Positions 61,693 to 64,000 of a DNA stretch of 64,000 nucleotides are shown piece after piece. The stretch lies in assembly GCF_018688355.1 (NCBI RefSeq), contig NZ_CP061317.1, positions 62,001 through 126,000 of the forward strand, read 5' to 3'. How positions within the stretch are numbered: position 1 is the stretch's first letter; every line of letters starts with the position of its first letter. The DNA comes from Polynucleobacter sp. AP-Elch-400A-B2 (lineage in GTDB: Bacteria; Pseudomonadota; Gammaproteobacteria; Burkholderiales; Burkholderiaceae). Made by a program: the position numbers and the translations under genes. Below the pieces are notes generated by a model. That model was not told the origin of the DNA and did no database searches. It worked only from the letters and a program-made list of their open reading frames with translations.

Positions 61693-61950
61693 ATGGGGTT
61701 TTTAGCTTTTCTGGTGATCGGTGGCTTAACTGGCGTATTTGCCTTGGTTTTTTACCCAGGAAAACGTCAATCTAGGCCCAGGCCCAGGAAATTCCTCATG
61801 GCGGTATTGCTCGGCACTATTGCTGCCCTAGCTAGCTCTTATATAGGGCAATTTGCAGGCTTATTTCAGGCGGGTCAGATGCTCGAGTGGCTAAGCGCCA
61901 TAGCCAGTTCTTGTCTGGCTGGCGCTCTTTACGCTGGCCTCGCTAAGTAA
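61693..61950 (+). CDS. Small membrane protein (GlsB/YeaQ/YmgE-like)
   Basis: From ATG 61693, which has AAGGGGG upstream, the product is 85 residues with three hydrophobic segments (starting at 1, 35 and 62) and glycine-rich turns (VIGGLTGVFALVFYPGKRQ). It resembles the GlsB/YeaQ family, whose role is unknown. The longer frame back to 61426 would run antisense through hemA and was not used. It is divergent from hemA, 42 bases apart. Confidence 0.65.
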   Translation: MGFLAFLVIGGLTGVFALVFYPGKRQSRPRPRKFLMAVLLGTIAALASSYIGQFAGLFQAGQMLEWLSAIASSCLAGALYAGLAK

Positions 61951-61954
61951 GCGA

Positions 61955-62125
61955 TCAATCGGGGGTCTCTTCCGTATCTAGAAGGATTTGATCTAGAAAA
62001 ATCATCAAATCAATATCGGCCCGATCTGCGGATGACGCTAGCGCAGATTGGCGTCGATATTCCTCAATCAGCTCTACTGAGGTTACGGCGCAATTGGTGA
62101 TGGGTTTTGGGGTGTTTAATGGCAT
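61955..62125 (-). CDS. Possible small acidic protein, 56 residues
   Basis: A minus-strand frame from ATG 62125 to TGA 61955 encodes MPLNTPKPITNCAVTSVEL followed by a helix-prone acidic tail ending LLDTEETPD. It has no membrane segment or known motif. It lies between ung and the GlsB-like gene, and its end faces the latter tail to tail. No clear Shine-Dalgarno site is seen. It could be a chance frame. Confidence 0.4.
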   Translation of the reverse strand: MPLNTPKPITNCAVTSVELIEEYRRQSALASSADRADIDLMIFLDQILLDTEETPD

Positions 62126-62163
62126 TTTTGAGCACGTTTAACCATGAATTTTAATATTTCAGA

Positions 62164-62937
62164 TTAACTGCGTAGCGAAAATAAGTCTTTATCCGTATAA
62201 CTTGCATGGCTATCAACCCACTGAATCGGTGACTGCTGTTTTGCAATTAGCCACTCATTGGCTTTAGTAAAGTGCCTACAACTTGTCTTTGCACCTGGCT
62301 CTAGAAAGGGTCGATCTGTTTTATAGACCCCCAGCCCAGAGGGGTGGGAGGATTGAAGAATCAATTGATCTTGGGCAGCCTCAATCAGGGGTAGCTTGGA
62401 TTGGGCATGGCCACCCCACAGCATCCAAACCAGATTGGGCTTTTGCTGCGCCAAGCCACTAATAAGTCTATCGATAAGGGATTTCCAGCCTAGGTTGGCA
62501 TGACTGCCTGCTTCACCTAATTTAACGCTGAGAGCGGTATTGAGAAGCAGGACGCCTTGCTCAGCCCAACTATGAAGATCGCCATTGGGAAGAGCGCCAA
62601 AACCCTCTAGCGCCAGCGCTTTACTGATATTGCGCAAAGAACTCGGAAACTGGCGAGAATTTGTTGGAATATGGCTCGGAATAGAAAAGGCCAGGCCCTG
62701 AGCAAGACCGGGGGAGTGATACGGATCCTGCCCCAAGATGACCACCTTCACTTGATTCAGCGGAGTCAGAGTGAGTACTTTGAAGAAATTCTGCGGCTCC
62801 GGACAAATCTTCTCGACCTCTTTATTGAGCTTGACTCTCAGATTAGTCTGCAGAGTTTGCCACTCAGGAGATTCAAAATAATCTCCGAATAGGGCTCGCC
62901 AATCTTCCGGAATATCAGCCGCAGAAAATGAATGCAT
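62164..62937 (-). CDS. ung: Uracil-DNA glycosylase
   Basis: Ung removes uracil from DNA in base-excision repair. The 257-residue protein has the catalytic motif ILGQDPYHSPGLAQGLAFS (about residue 67 on) and the second motif HPSGLGVY (S..HPS). Start ATG 62937 overlaps the stop of the peptidase gene as TGATG, so translation is coupled; GTG 62940 is also in frame. Confidence 0.96.
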   Translation of the reverse strand: MHSFSAADIPEDWRALFGDYFESPEWQTLQTNLRVKLNKEVEKICPEPQNFFKVLTLTPLNQVKVVILGQDPYHSPGLAQGLAFSIPSHIPTNSRQFPSSLRNISKALALEGFGALPNGDLHSWAEQGVLLLNTALSVKLGEAGSHANLGWKSLIDRLISGLAQQKPNLVWMLWGGHAQSKLPLIEAAQDQLILQSSHPSGLGVYKTDRPFLEPGAKTSCRHFTKANEWLIAKQQSPIQWVDSHASYTDKDLFSLRS

Positions 62938-64000
62938 CACTCAGCTGGCGTGAGCGTGTATTGGCTTGGAATTTGATCATCCTCAAGAACAGTCATGCAC
63001 TCATGTTCTAAGTCATCTCGGTAAAAGCAAATCTGAATGATTTGCCCTGTGATCAAGCTAGATAAAACGTTATCCCAGCGAGCAGAAGTAATACGCTCAC
63101 CATTGATGCTAGCTAAAAGATCTCCAGCGGCTAGACCGGCTAATTGTGCAGCTCCGCCATCGAGAACGTGAGTCACCTTGAGCCAACCACCTACTTCAGC
63201 ATAGCGCATTCCGAACTGAAGTTTTATTTGCTCTAGTTTGGAATGCTCTTTTTGTTTAACCGTAATGAATTTGGAATCAATCCATTTCTGAATGGGAATG
63301 TCTTCAGCGCCAAAAATGTATCGAGACTTAAATTCATTCCAAGTTGTATTAAAACCTGCACCCAGCAGTATTCGCATTAAGTCATCTAAGCCATCTTCGG
63401 CAATCCCATCAAGCGTGACTCCATGTCTTTGCCAGATGAGACGCATCAAATCATCTAGGGATTGGCGATTACTTGTAAAAGCCCGAATCTTGAGATCTAA
63501 ACCTAAAGCGAGCAAGGCACCCTTGCCGTAATAGCTAACGACTGCGTTAGGTGTGTTCTCGTCGGCTTGGTAATACTTAGTCCATGCATCAAAAGAGCTA
63601 TCTGCAAGGCTTTGCTTGAGTCTGCCTGGCCCACGCAAAATACCATTCCAATTGTTAGCAACTAACTTGAGGTAGGTTTTGAGATCGATACGTTTGCTGC
63701 GGAACAATTGCAAGTCATCGTAGTAACTAGTAAAGCCTTCAAATAACCACAGTAAACGAGTATGGTTTCTGCGATCGAGTTGATAGGGTTGAAATGCTTT
63801 TGGCTGAATGCGTTTGACTAACCAGGCATGGAAGTATTCATGGCTACAGAGACCTAGAAACTCACGATAAGATGCATCATCTAATGGGGTATTCAATTGA
63901 GGAATTTGATCACGACGACATAGAAGAGCTGTGCTATTGCGATGCTCGAGTCCGCCATATCCAGAGAGGACTGCATTCACCAAAAATAAGTAATTCTGGA
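62937..64000 (-). CDS. M61-family metallopeptidase with PDZ domain (5' part outside the window)
   Basis: The visible 354 residues are the C-terminal part of a glycyl aminopeptidase-like M61 protein. Motifs: GYGGLEHRNST near the window edge, the zinc site HEYFHAWLVKRIQP and the downstream Glu in WLFEGFTSYYDD. A PDZ domain lies near the C-terminus (about 270-340; AGLAAGDLLASINGERI). The frame is open through base 64000, so the start lies beyond the edge. It is translationally coupled to ung by TGATG. Confidence 0.92.
   Translation of the reverse strand, partial: QNYLFLVNAVLSGYGGLEHRNSTALLCRRDQIPQLNTPLDDASYREFLGLCSHEYFHAWLVKRIQPKAFQPYQLDRRNHTRLLWLFEGFTSYYDDLQLFRSKRIDLKTYLKLVANNWNGILRGPGRLKQSLADSSFDAWTKYYQADENTPNAVVSYYGKGALLALGLDLKIRAFTSNRQSLDDLMRLIWQRHGVTLDGIAEDGLDDLMRILLGAGFNTTWNEFKSRYIFGAEDIPIQKWIDSKFITVKQKEHSKLEQIKLQFGMRYAEVGGWLKVTHVLDGGAAQLAGLAAGDLLASINGERITSARWDNVLSSLITGQIIQICFYRDDLEHECMTVLEDDQIPSQYTLTPAE

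Noticed and set aside
1..64000. CRISPR array, prophage, rRNA genes or complete insertion sequence
   Set aside because: No regular direct repeats, phage structural genes, rRNA sequence or IS with terminal inverted repeats was seen; the RAYT lacks IS ends.

Overview
The window looks like a chromosomal segment of a betaproteobacterium of order Burkholderiales, most likely Polynucleobacter or a close relative. This rests on moderate GC, the E. coli-type S14, Burkholderiales gene orders (spc/alpha operons; mrcA next to a pil remnant and aroKB; gltBD-mlaFEDACB-murA-his-tatABC-petABC-sspAB), and OmpC-like porins with the Burkholderiales-style signal peptide. No species call is possible from sequence alone. 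Coding density is high, and no gap between genes exceeds 300 bases.

Layout. 1-8245: the end of the ribosomal spc operon and the alpha operon (rplX end to rplQ, with secY, infA, rpmJ and rpoA), closed by a hairpin terminator. 8271-18265: housekeeping genes: cutA, dsbD, hemB, engB, a diheme cytochrome c4, lysA/lptM, cyaY, aroB, aroK, and a reduced type IV pilus locus in which only a short PilQ-like secretin and one anchored protein remain. 18402-21455: mrcA and a REP-associated (RAYT-type) transposase. 21649-33702: gltBD, the lipid-asymmetry genes mlaFEDACB (mlaA inside the operon), an ABC-2 exporter and a BolA-like gene. 33736-42829: murA and the histidine genes hisG, D, C, B, H, A, F, I, E. 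Here hisC is inverted, and a Phd/VapB-type antitoxin with a decayed toxin lies between hisF and hisI. 42846-44433: tatABC.

44418-50653 is the accessory part. It holds a Sel1-repeat protein and two closely related porins facing each other across a tyrosine recombinase gene, followed by a small winged-helix regulator. The porin ends are near-identical inverted repeats, and the recombinase gene carries a nine-C run in its first codons. The arrangement suggests a recombination or phase-variation locus for surface porins. This is the strongest candidate for an undescribed system in the window, but no inversion can be shown from one sequence.

50671-64000: mscL, petABC (cytochrome bc1), sspAB, tRNA-Thr(TGT), an MHS-type MFS transporter, rmuC, grxD, prmC-prfA-hemA, a small GlsB/YeaQ-like membrane protein, a possible 56-residue protein, ung, and an M61-type peptidase that runs off the right edge.

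Functional links inside the window: TatABC very probably exports the Rieske protein PetA, which has a twin-arginine N-terminus; PrmC methylates PrfA; HemA and HemB both serve heme synthesis, which feeds the bc1 and c4 cytochromes; RpoA and the ribosomal proteins are co-transcribed.
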